From NCBI GenBank assembly GCA_008360975.2, contig CM039182.1, positions 28,772,566-28,836,565 of the forward strand: DNA of 64,000 nucleotides, in the 5' to 3' direction. A program made the translations under genes and the position numbers. This stretch comes from Lichenostomus cassidix. Lineage: Eukaryota; Chordata; Aves; Passeriformes; Meliphagidae. Below the pieces are notes generated by a model. The model searched no databases and had not been told where the DNA came from. It saw only the letters and a list, made by a program, of their open reading frames with translations. Each line of letters opens with the position of its first letter. Within the stretch, counting starts at the first letter, position 1. Of the stretch, positions 12,560 through 24,654 are shown piece by piece.

Positions 12560-13034
12560 CCTCTGTCCTTGGCACAGATGCAACCTGTTCTGGAAACACT
12601 GTGTCCACAATTTAAGAGACGTTGTTGAAAAATTGGAAAAGGTTCAGAGGAAACCAACAAGAATGATGAAAGGAGTGGAAAACATTTGTTGTAATGAAAG
12701 ATGCAAGGAGCTCGATCTATTTAGGTTATCAGAGAGACGTTTAAAAGGCTACTTGATCACAGCTTATAAATAACTATGTGAGAAACAGAAATTTGATAAC
12801 ACTAGAGTTTTCAGCCTGGTGACAAAGGTGTAACAGAAGCCAGTGGTAAGAAGATGTTGTTGGAGACACACACTGGAAGGTTTAAATCAAGATGGAAGAT
12901 ATTTTTTTTTTTCTGTTAAGATCACACACGTGCACACACAAAAAAGACTAATTTGGAAAAGTTCTGGTGCCCCTTTCACAGGGGAGGCAGACTGAGTAGA
13001 TGATCATAATAGCCTTTTAGTTTTATAGGCCATG
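12560..13034 (+). mobile_element. Old CR1 LINE fragment (3' region)
   Basis: The plus strand shows the C-terminal ORF2 region and 3' end typical of ancient amniote CR1 elements. In order there are a 'vocal' block encoding VEKLEKVQRKPTRMMKG, then a block matching the usual KELDLFRLSERRLKG and DLITAYK-type segment, then a TAGATGATCATAATAG-like 3' end at about 12996-13012. The reading frame breaks at about 12770 and internal sequence has been lost between 12900 and 12990. It is a decayed, 5'-truncated copy and encodes no functional protein. Confidence 0.75.
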
Positions 13035-13329
13035 AATCTACAGCTTCAATTGCAGACTTCTCTGCTTCGTATTTTCTTACGCCATCACTGGGCAGATCCA
13101 ACCAGTGCAAACTTAATCAGAACCAGGTGGAGCCTGCTTTTTGCAGCACAAGGGAGCTTCCCCCTGAAGCTACATTGGATAAGACCAGGATTTGACTGGA
13201 CCAAAGAAATTAATACAGTATGAACGGTGTGTGTCTATCATACTGACACCTATCCTTTCTAGTTATTGAAAAAAATATTGATATTTGAGTGAGTATAAAA
13301 CACAGTCTTGGGAGGTGAAATATGGCAAA
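13035..13329. other. Non-coding spacer between a CR1 and a candidate minus-strand gene end
   Basis: No gene is supported. The first 200 bases after the CR1 have mixed composition and an open plus-strand frame of 63 codons that I do not recognise. The part next to 13330 would lie just downstream of the candidate polyadenylation site of the minus-strand gene. On that strand it contains a T/G-rich stretch at about 13296-13308, as is common after cleavage sites. Confidence 0.4.
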
Positions 13330-13802
13330 TTTATTACAAGTGATTTTAACCCATACGCACACCTTATCGGCTCCAAAGAAATAAAAGGAAATAGAAAATT
13401 ACACATAAACACACAGTGCACTGTTTAAACGAGGCAGAGAATGGAATGAGAGCTAACTCATTTTGCCTGCATTTCGTGCTTTTGAGAGCAGCGCAGGTCC
13501 GAAAACTTTCCTTTGACCGCAGAAGTTTTTGAATTAACTTTGTTCTTAGGAGAGACTGCAGGAGGAGGTGGAGCAACAAAGGAAAGAGAAATGCTAACAG
13601 AAAAAACACATATAAACAACATACCATATGTAGGACACTCACCATATGCCACTTTTTTCCTCTCTCTCTAATGTGGTCCAATAATTCCAGTCATCTAGAG
13701 GGTTATTCACACTGGCTACTTCAGGCATCTGATTTTGGTCCTTTGAATTGCAGCAGTTCCCCCCTTGCCGACAGCCCCCCGGCACCTCTGTCTCCCTGCC
13801 AG
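13330..13802 (-). CDS. Candidate 3' end of an unrecognised minus-strand gene (two exons)
   Basis: On the minus strand an acceptor-like site (CCCTGCATAG) precedes an open 160-nt segment, 13802 down to 13643, that ends at a near-consensus donor (CATATG then GTGAGT). The 53-codon peptide is cysteine-containing (GGCRQGGNCC) and ends with PLDDWNYWTTLEREEKSGI; I do not recognise it. A following acceptor at 13594-13595 leaves a 49-nt intron and keeps the frame, adding a basic, proline-containing tail that ends in SQKHEMQAK and a stop at 13458. A stronger-looking acceptor at 13556-13557 (CTCCTGCAG) gives an 87-nt intron and a different tail with a stop at 13364. AATAAA lies downstream at 13330-13335. 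The exon would need one base from an earlier exon to complete its first codon. No upstream partner exon was identified. It could instead be a non-coding transcript or chance. Confidence 0.3.
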
Positions 13803-15744
13803 CTATGCAGGGAAGTACAAACACCTAGGTTTAGTTCTTAAAACTCTGCCTAAGTTAGATATCTAAGTTAGCCTAAAGCTGTTGTATGAATACCACTCTT
13901 TCCTATTAAATTAAAAAAAAAAAAAGAAAAGGAAAAAATTATTGCTATGGAAAAAATTACTTGTTTAAAGTACAGGGATATAAAAGTGCAGGAAAGTTTA
14001 CAAATTCAAGGCCAGCTTCTTAGCTGGTACGACTCATATACCAGCATTCAAATAAACAGGCTGACTCCCATTTGCCCTGGCAAAAGTACAGCCTTCAAGC
14101 TGCTTTTGCAAACTAAGTCAGCCACCTGATTCTGTTGGGCAAAGAACACACGTTTTCATAAAATACAGAAAAGAAAATTTTACAATGTAGCTCCATTAAA
14201 ATAACAAAAGCCCTCGAAGGGAAAAAAATTAAAAGAAAACTTTGTGTAGGAAATGGGAGCTACTGCAGCCTGCAGAAAGCACTTACAAAAGCAGAGGAAA
14301 AAATGGTGAGAGATCAGCATCAGACTCAACGGTTGTAAATAATGTATTTTTCTGAAAAAATATCTTATTCCTCTTCCTAGGGAAAATGTCATTTTATTTG
14401 CAAAACTCCCAAACATTCTAAATGCTTTTTTGTCCCATATTAGCTTTACTATTACTTCATTTTTATCGTGTGGTACTCCAGCAAGCCGAAGCAAGCAAAG
14501 CATGTGGACCTCAGCTCAGCACAAAGCTAGACAATTCACAACAGCAGAAAGGCAACTTTGCATAAATGTTGTTGAAAGACAGTGAAGAGAGAAGAGGAAA
14601 TTCTGCATCTTTAATGCAGGGTTTTTAATGCTTATATATATCAAGCTGCTCTGTATAGTCCTGGAACCTTTCTGTTAAAATGTCTCTAACTCTAGGGACA
14701 CATTCTACGAGGCAGTTATGCACCATTTAAATGTGAAAAATGCACACTTTACTTGGAAAAAGATGTGTGATGTGAAGTGTTTTTAAGAATAATTGAATGA
14801 TTTTGTGATTCATTAAATGCTTTTTCCTCAGCAAGCAAGTAATGGCTTTTCCACTAAGCACCCAAAGGGTGAAAAGTCAAACTGTTAGAAGGAGTAAAGC
14901 GTCCTTAGGAAGAGGATCATTTACAGTGTTTTTTGTTTTATTTCTTATCTCTTTTTTATTCCAAGAGGAACAGAACAAAGAATGAGGAGGGAAAAACTGA
15001 GTAACTACACATAGGAAATTAAAAAGATTGACTGATTGGGACAAAACTATATGTGGCAGTTGTCTATTCTTTGGTTTAAAAGAAAACAGAAAAATTGTGG
15101 CACCTAAGGTTTATTGAATATGGCTTCATGTACATATTCCTGCTGAGACCATGGGATCAGTTCTTTTATGGGAGTGAAAAAAAAGAGCTGTTTTCATATA
15201 CCCAGTATATCTTTAAGCCAAAGTGTAAATCTTCAGTTTCTTCCCCTTCCTATTTTTTTTTTCCTTTAAAAAAACCCAAAAATCTAGGGAAACAATACAC
15301 ACCTTGACTCCTGCAAAAAAGATCTCTGGCACAATCACAAGACGCCTGCTTAAGTAATACCCAAAAGGTAACTCCATGCATTCCACTGGCCAGAAATAAT
15401 TCACAGCACGATGAATCCACAAGAAAGTCAATAGCATATTATAACACTCTTAGGGGAGCTATAGCTAGAAGAGCAATGTGAGGCAATGCCTTAGCACGAA
15501 CTATCACTTTATATATGTGCTGTATACATGAGTATGAATTATATTACAACATTTGACATGCCACGGCTTTTGATCTACTGTGACTCATGACCTCTGTCCT
15601 ATTGTGACCTTTATGCCTAAACCTGTAGGGAATAGTTCAAATAATAGAATATACATGATAGATAACCCTTAGATAGGATAAAAGTGTATAATGATTATAA
15701 ACACTCATGGTCAGGGCAATAGCTAGACAAAAACTGCCAAAGAT
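13803..15744. other. Non-coding stretch, no gene recognised
   Basis: A/T-rich, with an A-run at about 13911-13925. A 107-codon minus-strand frame at 14180-14503 is rich in phenylalanine, lysine and leucine, as expected from T-rich DNA, and is not accepted. A possible acceptor-like site for a minus-strand exon occurs at 14126-14127, but the frame behind it closes after 25 codons. It could only be an untranslated or false exon. Confidence 0.45.
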
Positions 15745-15882
15745 TAGGAAGATACTCCCCCTGGGACATGATATCATGAATTTTCTTGCACCTTCCTCTG
15801 GGGCATCTGGAGCCAAGGATACTAGTCTAGATGGACCACTGGTTTGATTAGGTATGGCAGTTCTAATATTTCTGTGAACATA
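15745..15882 (+). mobile_element. Ancient CR1/L3-like LINE 3' end
   Basis: The plus strand carries a CTTCCTCTGGGGCATCTGG block (15791-15810), then a GGATACTAGTCTAGATGGACC-like block (15817-15836) and GGTATGGCAGTTCTAATAT (15851-15870). This order is characteristic of the 3' end of old amniote CR1/L3 elements, whose consensus reads roughly 'gatactgggctagatggacc ... tatggcagttctta'. Only the last 140 bases or so are recognisable. It is non-coding. Confidence 0.7.
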
Positions 15883-18058
15883 TGATAGCGTGGAAAAATA
15901 CAGCTTTTATGGTTAATAGAAAATTCTGCATAAGACAGGAAGGAGACTTTGACCAGTGATAAAATCCTTGTGAGCTTTCAGCTGAAAAGCCAGTTGAACT
16001 TTGTGTAGATTCTGTTTCCACCCATATCAACTGTGATTTACTGCTGATTTCAGTAAGAGAAAAAGAAAAATTGCAAAGAAGCCCCACATACTGTCTTGTA
16101 TTGGTGGAGCACTCAAACACCACAAGCAACTGCATTTTGTTTTTAAATTAAAAAAAAAAAAATCCCTGTAGATCTGGGGTGTTATGAGATTTTCCAGAAA
16201 GCAAAGGTTGTGCACACTTCCTTCTACAGGAGGGAAAATTTGAAGACAATCTTTTACAGCTCATGTGTATCAGCCTCTGCTGCTGCTCTATTTTTTAACA
16301 GCTCCTATTCGTTTAGTCTGTTCCAGCAGCTTCCAGCTGCAGTCTTGGACTCCAAAGACTGGCTTCCTGATCATCAGCTACCTGGCTCCACAGAGCAGCC
16401 CAGGGACCAGGCATTCAAATGCAATTAAATTGCTCTCCAAAAGAAAGCTGGAGAGAAAGAAATAGTGTTGGCATGCTGCAGGAAAGCAGGAAGACAAAGA
16501 ATCAACTGACAGCCTATATAGCATGAGACTCGAGTCTTTGGCTAAAATGCAGAATTATACTGCATCTTGAAAAGGTATGGACAAAAAGAGCAGACATGGA
16601 ATGAAGGTATCCTTAAGGCCTTGGCATAAAAGGTTTTCAGCATTTTTCAACATCTGGATATATACGTATTGGCAAACTTTAACTATACATTTATTTTTAA
16701 TATTACTGTCATAACCTTAAGATATGAATTTATTTTTATAAAACATAGAAGTTACAGCTTGCCCTTATCAGGTGTGTGAATTTATTTAATTAAGCTGATT
16801 TTAAACCAAACAAATAGAAAACACTTTTTTGGATACATTTTCAGTTTTCCTAAAACCACATTTACTTCAGACCAGCCTTCATTGATTAGTTTAAGCAAAA
16901 CAAGTCATTCAAACTGTATCCAGCCTCCATAGACCAGGATTTATAGTTGTTTGATAGAAATCTGTTTAAAGATCGAGGACATTCAGACTGGTAAGGCAAG
17001 GTCCTGTCACCCCAGTTGGACTGAGCCTCAGTCGTGTGGGAACTCTGCTCCTGCATCACTCTGTGCAAAGGGCTGGAACAGCGATCACTGTTCCACAGGT
17101 GACATCTGCAGCTGCCACCTGCCTCTCTGCCTGCTTGCCTGGCTGTGGGCTGGGAGGCACTTCCAGAGCAGTACAAATAATTTACAGTGGGGAAAAAACA
17201 TTATGGGATAGAAAGATAATGTCTAAAGCAAGGCCTGGAGATTGGAAAATCACTCTTTATGGCAGAAAATGCACACATGCACAAGCTATCAGTAGTATCT
17301 CCTTCATATAGCGAAATATATGACACCCCCAGCACAACCAAGCCTCGGATGACACCTATTGTCTACACATGCACTCACACGTGGATATTCCTGATGTGCC
17401 ATCCTTGATATGCTGGGGGAATGGTGTACAGTGGTGTTTGAAAGTGAGACACTGCAAATGACAAGTTGGATGGACCAGTTTTGCTGTTGTCCTCTCCTGG
17501 TAACTACTGGTTACAGGGCTTAGATACAAAGCTTGCCAACTTTCCTGTTTTAAAACTAATTAAAACAATATTACAGAAGCTAGACAAACTGTAAACAAAG
17601 TTTTATTAGTTTTACTCTGAAATATTTCTGTTTCCAGAAGGAGAACTGGATATTGTAGTGGTGGCTAAGTAATACAGGAGCATTAGTGGTAAAAAGATTC
17701 GGCATCCTGAACTGAGATTCACCTATATAACTTAAACCATTTGTAGCCTAAAGACAAAATGAAAACTTAAAATCGGAAGAAGCAGGTCCTTCCAAGCACA
17801 ACTCATCTGACTTATTGCAGATGCCTGCTTTGTATAAGATTGAGCGATTCTCTAGGCTCCTGTGACTCAATCTCCAAACAGCTCTTGGTAGCTGAAGAAG
17901 AGGCCAGCTAAGACACCAGTTCTCTCCACTCCATTAGTCACTAGAGTCCCCAGAAAAGAAAACTATTCTCAGTGTTACACTACAGTAAACCAAATCTATA
18001 AATATGTGGATTGTCATTATGCTCGATTGATAATCTAGCTAAGGGACTAAAGTGTAGT
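15883..18058. other. Non-coding stretch, no gene recognised
   Basis: No gene supported. 16280-16420 and 16975-17175 are GC-richer islands of mixed sequence without simple repeats. Both strands stay open for about 90 codons in the second, but none of the frames resembles a known family. These could be fragments of old mobile elements. The remainder is AT-rich. Confidence 0.5.
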
Positions 18059-18083
18059 ATTATCTATCTATATATATATATAT
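18059..18083. repeat. (TATC)n(TA)n microsatellite
   Basis: Three TATC/CTAT units run directly into about eight TA dinucleotides. It is a compound simple repeat, likely polymorphic. Confidence 0.85.
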
Positions 18084-19813
18084 TTAAAAAACACCTGGCT
18101 TGTAAAATAATAGGCTGTCAGCAGTACATGCCAATCTATTTAGCATGAATTGAGACAGAGATGCATTATAGAGAGAAAGCTGACACCACTGGAGTTTCTA
18201 TTTCCCCTATGACACCGAGCACGAACCTTGCCTCCAGACCCTTTGTCTTCACACTTCTCTGACACTGTTCCTTTCCCTGTGTTCCTTTTGTCTCTCTGCT
18301 TGTCAAACTGTTGCTCAGACACCTGCATTTTTTCATACATTTCCTACCCAGTGCTTTGGAACAGTGCATTTTTGATCTCACAGATGTATGAACTGAGACA
18401 TTGTATTGAGTTTACAGGAAAAAAAGCTTAATACATATTCAGAGCAAAATCAAATACCATAATCTGTTTCATGCAAAGTATCTACTCTGTGCAAATAAAG
18501 ATCTTATTTTTTCAAGACAAAGCAGAAAAATCCCCCTCACCTGAGAACCACAATTTATTCTATTTGAATCAAAATACTTTTTTTAAAACACGAAGCAATG
18601 TACATAGCATTGAAGAAAAATAGTATATTTTCATGGATAAAAGAAAGCTGAAGAAACAAGGGGTATGATTCACAAAACTGGAGGCTGACCCACAGTCTTA
18701 CACAGAATCAGGGCTGCACTTCATTCCAAGTGAGAAGTGTGTTCAGGTCCCTTTTCTTCATATTAATGGGACATAAACCAGTATTAACCCAGTTCAATGC
18801 CTCCTCTTAAGAATTAAGAATTAAGGCAGGTAAACCTATACCAAACACCTGGATACAGGAGATTTATGGAAGTGTAGGCCAATACATTGGTTCTGTAGAA
18901 AATTAGTAAAAGCTATAAAAACCAGTAACATTAGTGGATAAATAAACTGAAATGTCAGAGGGGATTCCTTAAATATAAGGAAAAAGTTTGAGCTTACTTG
19001 TTTCTTTACAAGATCTTTCACTAAAACACTAAAACACTAAAACACTTTCACTAAAACACTTTAAAAAACCTAAGGTTGTGATAAGAAACGAGGTCTTCAG
19101 ATCTTAATTAGTTGAAGAGAGAAGACATCTAATTAAATGACTGATTCTAAAACTAAAAGGAGGTCCCATAACAAAGCAGTGTAATAAAGGCCTATGGAAT
19201 GATGAGTGGTGTGATAAGGGTAAATAAGGAATGACACTTTCTCCTCCAGTTTAGGAGCCAGTGGGAATCAAATAAAGGGAGTAGTACCAGCTTCCAAATG
19301 ATCTGAGAATAGTAGCTCTTCACACAAATGGAACAACAGAAGCTGTTGGATGCTAGACATTTGCTAAGATCACCAGCTAAACTCATGTCTACAACCAGTG
19401 ACAACTAAACATGAGACAACACTGCAGATGAAAGAGTTCCTGAGCCCCACTGTTGGAGTCTGAGCAGGTTTTTTTAAATACCAAATGTTTTCCTTTGGTG
19501 TTTTTTATTTCCATTTTTCTTGAACTTCTGTCTCTTGCTGTTCATTTGCAGTGGTGTGTTATTGACCTGCAGAATCTCTGATAGGATCCAGTATTATTTC
19601 TCTCAGGGCAGAAACGGCACTGGGTGTTTCTCCAGCAGAGTTAAGATGGGCTTGGTTTTCCTCTTTATAAATGTCCAAAGTGTCCATAATAGTACAGCAC
19701 TGTCTGCAGGCAGTTAGTGTCTCTGCCATAGACACAGACAGATCAGGGCTTGCATGTTTGGACCCAGAGGAGTAATTAGTCCAGGTACATCACAGGTGAG
19801 CACTGATATGATC
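18084..19813. other. Non-coding stretch, no gene recognised
   Basis: Apart from the octamer repeat at 19018-19062, nothing identifiable. 18190-18350 is GC-richer and open in several frames, but the frames are unrelated to one another and to known proteins. 19590-19810 has mixed composition leading into the SINE and could be older mobile-element sequence. Confidence 0.5.
19018..19062. repeat. ACTAAAAC octamer tandem repeat
   Basis: Three back-to-back 8-bp units of the form CTAAAACA at 19021-19044 are followed by a TTTCACTAAAACACTTT block that repeats the entry sequence at 19018-19035. It looks like two rounds of slippage or duplication. No gene is affected. Confidence 0.8.
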
Positions 19814-19955
19814 GAGCAGGGATTAGCTCAATTTGTTACAGCATGGTGATTACAAATCCAAAGTTGTAAATTCAATGCCTGTATGACACATTCACTGAAG
19901 AGTTTGACTTGATGTTCTTTGTGGGTCCCTTCCAACTCAGAATATTCTGGGATGT
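19814..19955 (+). mobile_element. tRNA-Ile/CR1-tailed SINE, TguSINE1-like
   Basis: The first 70 or so bases resemble a tRNA-Ile gene. An A box at 19824-19835 (TAGCTCAATTTG) matches the pol III A-box consensus at 11 of 12 positions. A B box at 19869-19879 (AATTCAATGCC) matches at 9 of 11. The segment between them follows tRNA-Ile (TGGTGATTACAAATCCAAAG). From about 19891 the sequence becomes a CR1 3' tail containing GTGGGTCCCTTCCAACTCAG (19921-19940) and ends near 19955. A tRNA-Ile head joined to a CR1 tail is the structure of TguSINE1 from passerines. The copy is about 140 bp, near full length, with scattered mutations. It is not a functional tRNA gene because the acceptor stem is degraded and the anticodon region altered. 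Such SINEs are moved in trans by CR1 enzymes. Confidence 0.8.
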
Positions 19956-22900
19956 GTATCACTTGCATGGCTGCTTTAAATCCAGAAGGAATGTGAGCTC
20001 ATTTCCATAATGCTGAACCCCCAGAGCTATTCTGACCCAGCTCAGATGGCTCAAAGGCATATTTCTTATTCTGGATGACACTCATAAACTATAAAAAAGA
20101 AGTGTATATGTACTGAGTCTAGTCCACACTGAGTACAGCTGGCATTGCAGTGAAGATGGCAGTGCTGTAAGACTGAAGGCCTTGAAAGGCAAATATTCCA
20201 AATATTGACACTGCACACAGCAAGTAATACCCCAGGGCTGGCGCCATAACCCAGAGTAGGGACCACCCCCAGCAGCACGGGGTACTGGGAAAAGCACCAG
20301 CTCCTCAGGAGGCACCTCAATCTCAGGCTTTATTTCCATGACTCAGAGCCAATAAAGGTGGGTTTGGGCTGTTTTCACAGCTATCCTCTCAATCTAGGTC
20401 GTTACATGATTCCCCATATTCATTTATGTACTTGTGAATAATTTTGAATATTTCAGACCTTTTGGTGTGAAATTATAGGAAGTTAGAGATTTAGACTTAT
20501 TTTCTGTGGTCTCATTTACCTTTGAATGCTGATAATCCAAAAGTTGTTACAACACTTTAGAAGTAATTTTATATGTGGGAGAAAGGGACAAAGCCTTTTC
20601 ACATAGGTATTTCTAAGAGCAGTTGAGACAAGGTTTCATTTTTAAAAAGTGTTTTAAAAGCAGTTCTGCTTCTCTGACCAGCATAGCTGATTCTGAGCTC
20701 ATATGTGGGCAAATAGTAGAGTGCCACAAGCACCACATTTTATGCTATGTAAAATGCTCCCAAAATGGAGGAAGTGGAAGTGATGAATTAAGTGAGAAGC
20801 TTTTGTTATGATTCTTTTAGGTTTTAAGGGTAAAAAAATGAGAATGAATCTCCTTAGAGAGGAAGGAGAGAGAATGGCACATCTAAAGGATGCCATTTAT
20901 CATCCTAAACATTGGTAAGTGACATTTCCTTAGGCAGCTGACAGCTAAGTATGTCTAGGTTTTTCAACTTGTGCTGGTAGAAGAAAGTAACATTATGCCC
21001 TCATTTTTTAAAAATAGTATCCACAATTCAGTGAGTATAATCTGGTCCCCAAACTACTGGTAGAGTTTTATTAGCACACTTAGCTACATAGCTTTTTCCT
21101 GTGTGGATATTTTGAGAAGAAAGAATTTTTTGTTTGTTTCATATATGTCATTTATAGTTTTTATTTTAAATGTCTGTGATGTATTAGAAAGCATCATGTG
21201 CACAGAGGAACTGCAGCCCTTCCTGTAAATTCAACAAACTGGTATATGCTGAAAGCAACCCCTGAATGATTTACCTTTTTCACAAAGAGAGGTGAAGAGA
21301 AGGAGAGGGGTGGGAAAACAACAGATTTTTTAAATTATATTAACACTCACTACCTGCAAAAGCATTTGTAGAGAGTTACCCAAATCTCCTGTGGGCATTT
21401 CAGCACAAGTCCAACACAGAAATATACCAGAAAGGAATGACTAGTTGATTGGGCTACAGGCCAATCTCAGCTACAACTGTATGGTATCATAAAACACCTT
21501 GGCCCCTTCCACAAGAAGAAATAATCAAGTCTCCATGATACTGTATTCCTGAGGAATGTGCTTTTTCCAGATAAATTTCATTTTCTGAGTCACTGTTAAT
21601 TTTCTTCAGGCCTACTTTCAGTTCAAATTCCTGTTAAGGCAACACCTTAAGAAAGTATTGAGATGGTCAGAAAGCAATAGGAAAAGAATGCTAACAGCAA
21701 TTACTTCCTCTAAAAGACACCCACAGTTGCTTGGGTGTTTTAAAAATATGACAGGTTAGATTAAGCCAGGAGGCTCAGGGAGCCAACCAACACTCTCCTT
21801 GGTTTCCTCTCCAGAGCAGAGCCAGGAGATCCCCAGACAGGTCCCGCCAGCAGCTCACACCACTGCCCCACTGTCTTTTTCAAGACTCTGTCCAACTGGG
21901 AATGAATACAGTGTCTTGTTACTAAAGTTATTGCTTTAAGACTCACCACTATTGACAAGTCAGTAAAAATCCCTCCTCATGACTTATTCTAACAACACAA
22001 ATTTATTTTAAAAAACCCCAAAACAATTATATATTGTTATATAAAGCTGTTCCAGAAATTATTTTAATTAGACAATTAAGAATGGGCACAATATTATCTT
22101 CCATGTGTTATTAGAATGCACAGCAGTAGTTCAATGCTTACAAAGATTTACATTTGTGTTGGAATAATATTCATGAATTGGGAATTAAAAATACCACTCA
22201 AACGTGCCTTCACACATTTGGCCAAATAAAGCAAAGTTGTTCAACAAGGGACTTCTGTGTTAGAGACCTTGAAAATAATGATTTAACAGTATGCTAACTT
22301 GTTGAAAAGAATCTCATCAGAGGTCTGTCCAGCTATGACAGGTTATGGATTTACTTTGGACTGAACCAATGGGCTGAGGTATGCCACCGAGATGAACGAA
22401 TACAACTTGAAAGATATATATGTCTGTTTTAAGTAGGAATGTTCATTCATTAGCTCACTGCTTCATTCACTAAGCCATGTGCAAACTGCTGCACCAATGA
22501 ATGATTCAATGCAGATGCCTTTAATGCACCATATAGCAAGCATGATCCTTGCCATCGTGACTCTGCTGGTGAGACAAGGAAGCAATTTCTTCATGGTTGC
22601 ACTGGGAGCCTTGAAATGGAAGAATACAGACTACACCGGGAAAAGTAATCTTTAACCAAACGTAATCTATATGTCAATATGCTCAAAATCCTCTCTCACG
22701 TCTTTAGGATCCTAAAGTGGGTCACACAGTTTATTTCCAGATGTTCTCACCCCCAGTATTTTCTAATGATATAGATGAAATCCATAAAGACTTCCTCTAT
22801 GAGGTTAAAACTGTGTAAAAAGGAGCAAAACCCTTGTGAAATGATTTGTAAGGATGCAAAAACAGAGCAAGTAAACAAATAAACAAAATTACATAATCCC

Positions 22901-24654
22901 TGTATTTAGAACTGAAATTAGCAAAATTTCACTATTAATAAAATCATTTATCAAAGCTCACAGAAAGCCTTTTTTTCCACCTGGAAAGTTTACAAGCTAA
23001 AAAAATATTCTAACTAGAAGAGAAAGTTTAACAAATACCAAACACTGACAGAAGAAGCATAAGAGGAAACACAGAAAAGACCAAGCAATATCAATGGGAA
23101 AAGCTCTCAGGTAAAGTATTGTGAAATGGCTGCCTACTTGAAGAAGCCTTCAATTTCAACACTATGTTATTATTGAAGGAATAATGTGTCTATAATGAAG
23201 ATTGTCAAGCAGTCATTTTTGTAATCAGTCCAAGAAGCACATATGTGTTTTAATAAGTGGGCTTGAGATATAAACAGGGGCGTTTTCTCAAAATGAAGCA
23301 GAGCATAAAACCATATATGGTTTTGGTCACTAGAGAGAAGCCTGCCTGTTTCAGTAGAGATGAAAACAATGCATTAGATAACATTATATATAGATTTGAG
23401 CCAACAAAATTGCATTTTGGCCCATATGTATAGAGCATAAAATATAATGCACTTTTTAATTTATGTGCCTTCCCAAAGATTGCTAGATGACATTAGAGGA
23501 TTTATGTTTCTTAAATGACTACATGTGCCATTGCTGCAATAAGGCACTTTCCCATCACAAACCTAAATGTTTTCTCTTTGGGGAAAGCCAAACCAACAAA
23601 ACAAAACAAAACTAACGAACCAAAAAAAAATCCAAATGCAAAACCTATAACCCACCAACCAACCAAGATAAGAAAAATAAACCACAAGTCTTAATACCTA
23701 TAGTCTTTCCTTGCTGTATTGTAGCTGTTAATATACCCATTTAACAATGGAATAGACTGAAGTGCCTGTGGTGAACCTGTGTTAAGAAGGACAGAGGACA
23801 ACAAACACATATGTGATATATTTGTATAAGGGTTTTTTTTTTTTTCTGTCAGATTCATCTGCACTCCAGCTCTTTTCAGAATTGCTGAAGAAAAAACTCT
23901 CTGTGCCTCCTTGGTCTATACAACCATATATAAAATTCAGTAATTTTTGCAGTGGTCACTGTGTTTGATTTACTTGTTTTAAACTTAATTCAAACTCATC
24001 AGTAGAAATTCCAAAACAAATTAGACAGTACTGTACTTAGCAAAAAGCCTTGAATTGTAGAGAGTAAGGAAGTTAAAAGCAGCCTCAGTATCAGAAGTAA
24101 GGTCTTTTAATTGTTAGCAATGTGTTAAAAATAGTGATACTTTTGTCTGTCATTTAAAAATTTTCCTTTTCCATTGTATTTTTTACGGTGATACTGCTAT
24201 TTGGAGTGCATGACTATTGTCTTTTTCACCACCTTGTATACCCCAGTTACTTTTTCCTGAATGATTCTACACCCATGAGTACCTTTGGTCTTGTAACTTG
24301 ACCTGCTATACAAACTATAAACCAAGACACAGTAATTTCTGCATCAGCCATGCTATCTGTTCTACACTGGGTGTCTTTCTGGGAGATACTTTACAGCTCA
24401 ACTGAAGAACTGCAACAGATGGAAAATTCAGCACATTGCTATGTAAGAATTTGTTCCAAACATTACTTACTATCACTTGATATTTGTGTTCTGTTTCCAT
24501 CTCAGAATTGTCAAAATTAAATTTCCAGTAGTTCCATCTGTATCATTAATTTGGTTATGATCAAGTTACAACAATAACTAAAAAATTAAAAATTAAGTTT
24601 AAATACCATATTAGACCTTATTTGTAACAGAACTGGTCAAGAATATAATTTCCA
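19956..24654. other. Non-coding stretch, no gene recognised
   Basis: 20100-20345 is GC-richer, with an 85-codon minus-strand frame (20082-20339) starting at an ATG and containing PPEELVLFPVPRAAGG. I cannot relate it to a family and it lacks support from neighbouring exons. 21770-21870 is another GC-richer patch. 22430-22640 contains AT-rich homeobox-like cores in otherwise complex sequence and is a candidate conserved element. The rest is AT-rich with small A-runs, for example at 23580-23640. Confidence 0.5.

Noticed and set aside
14180..14503. 107-codon minus-strand frame
   Set aside because: Dominated by Phe, Leu and Lys from T/A-rich DNA. No family resemblance.
19814..19887. Possible tRNA-Ile gene
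   Set aside because: The acceptor stem does not pair, the anticodon region is altered, and the sequence runs straight into a CR1 tail, so it is a SINE.
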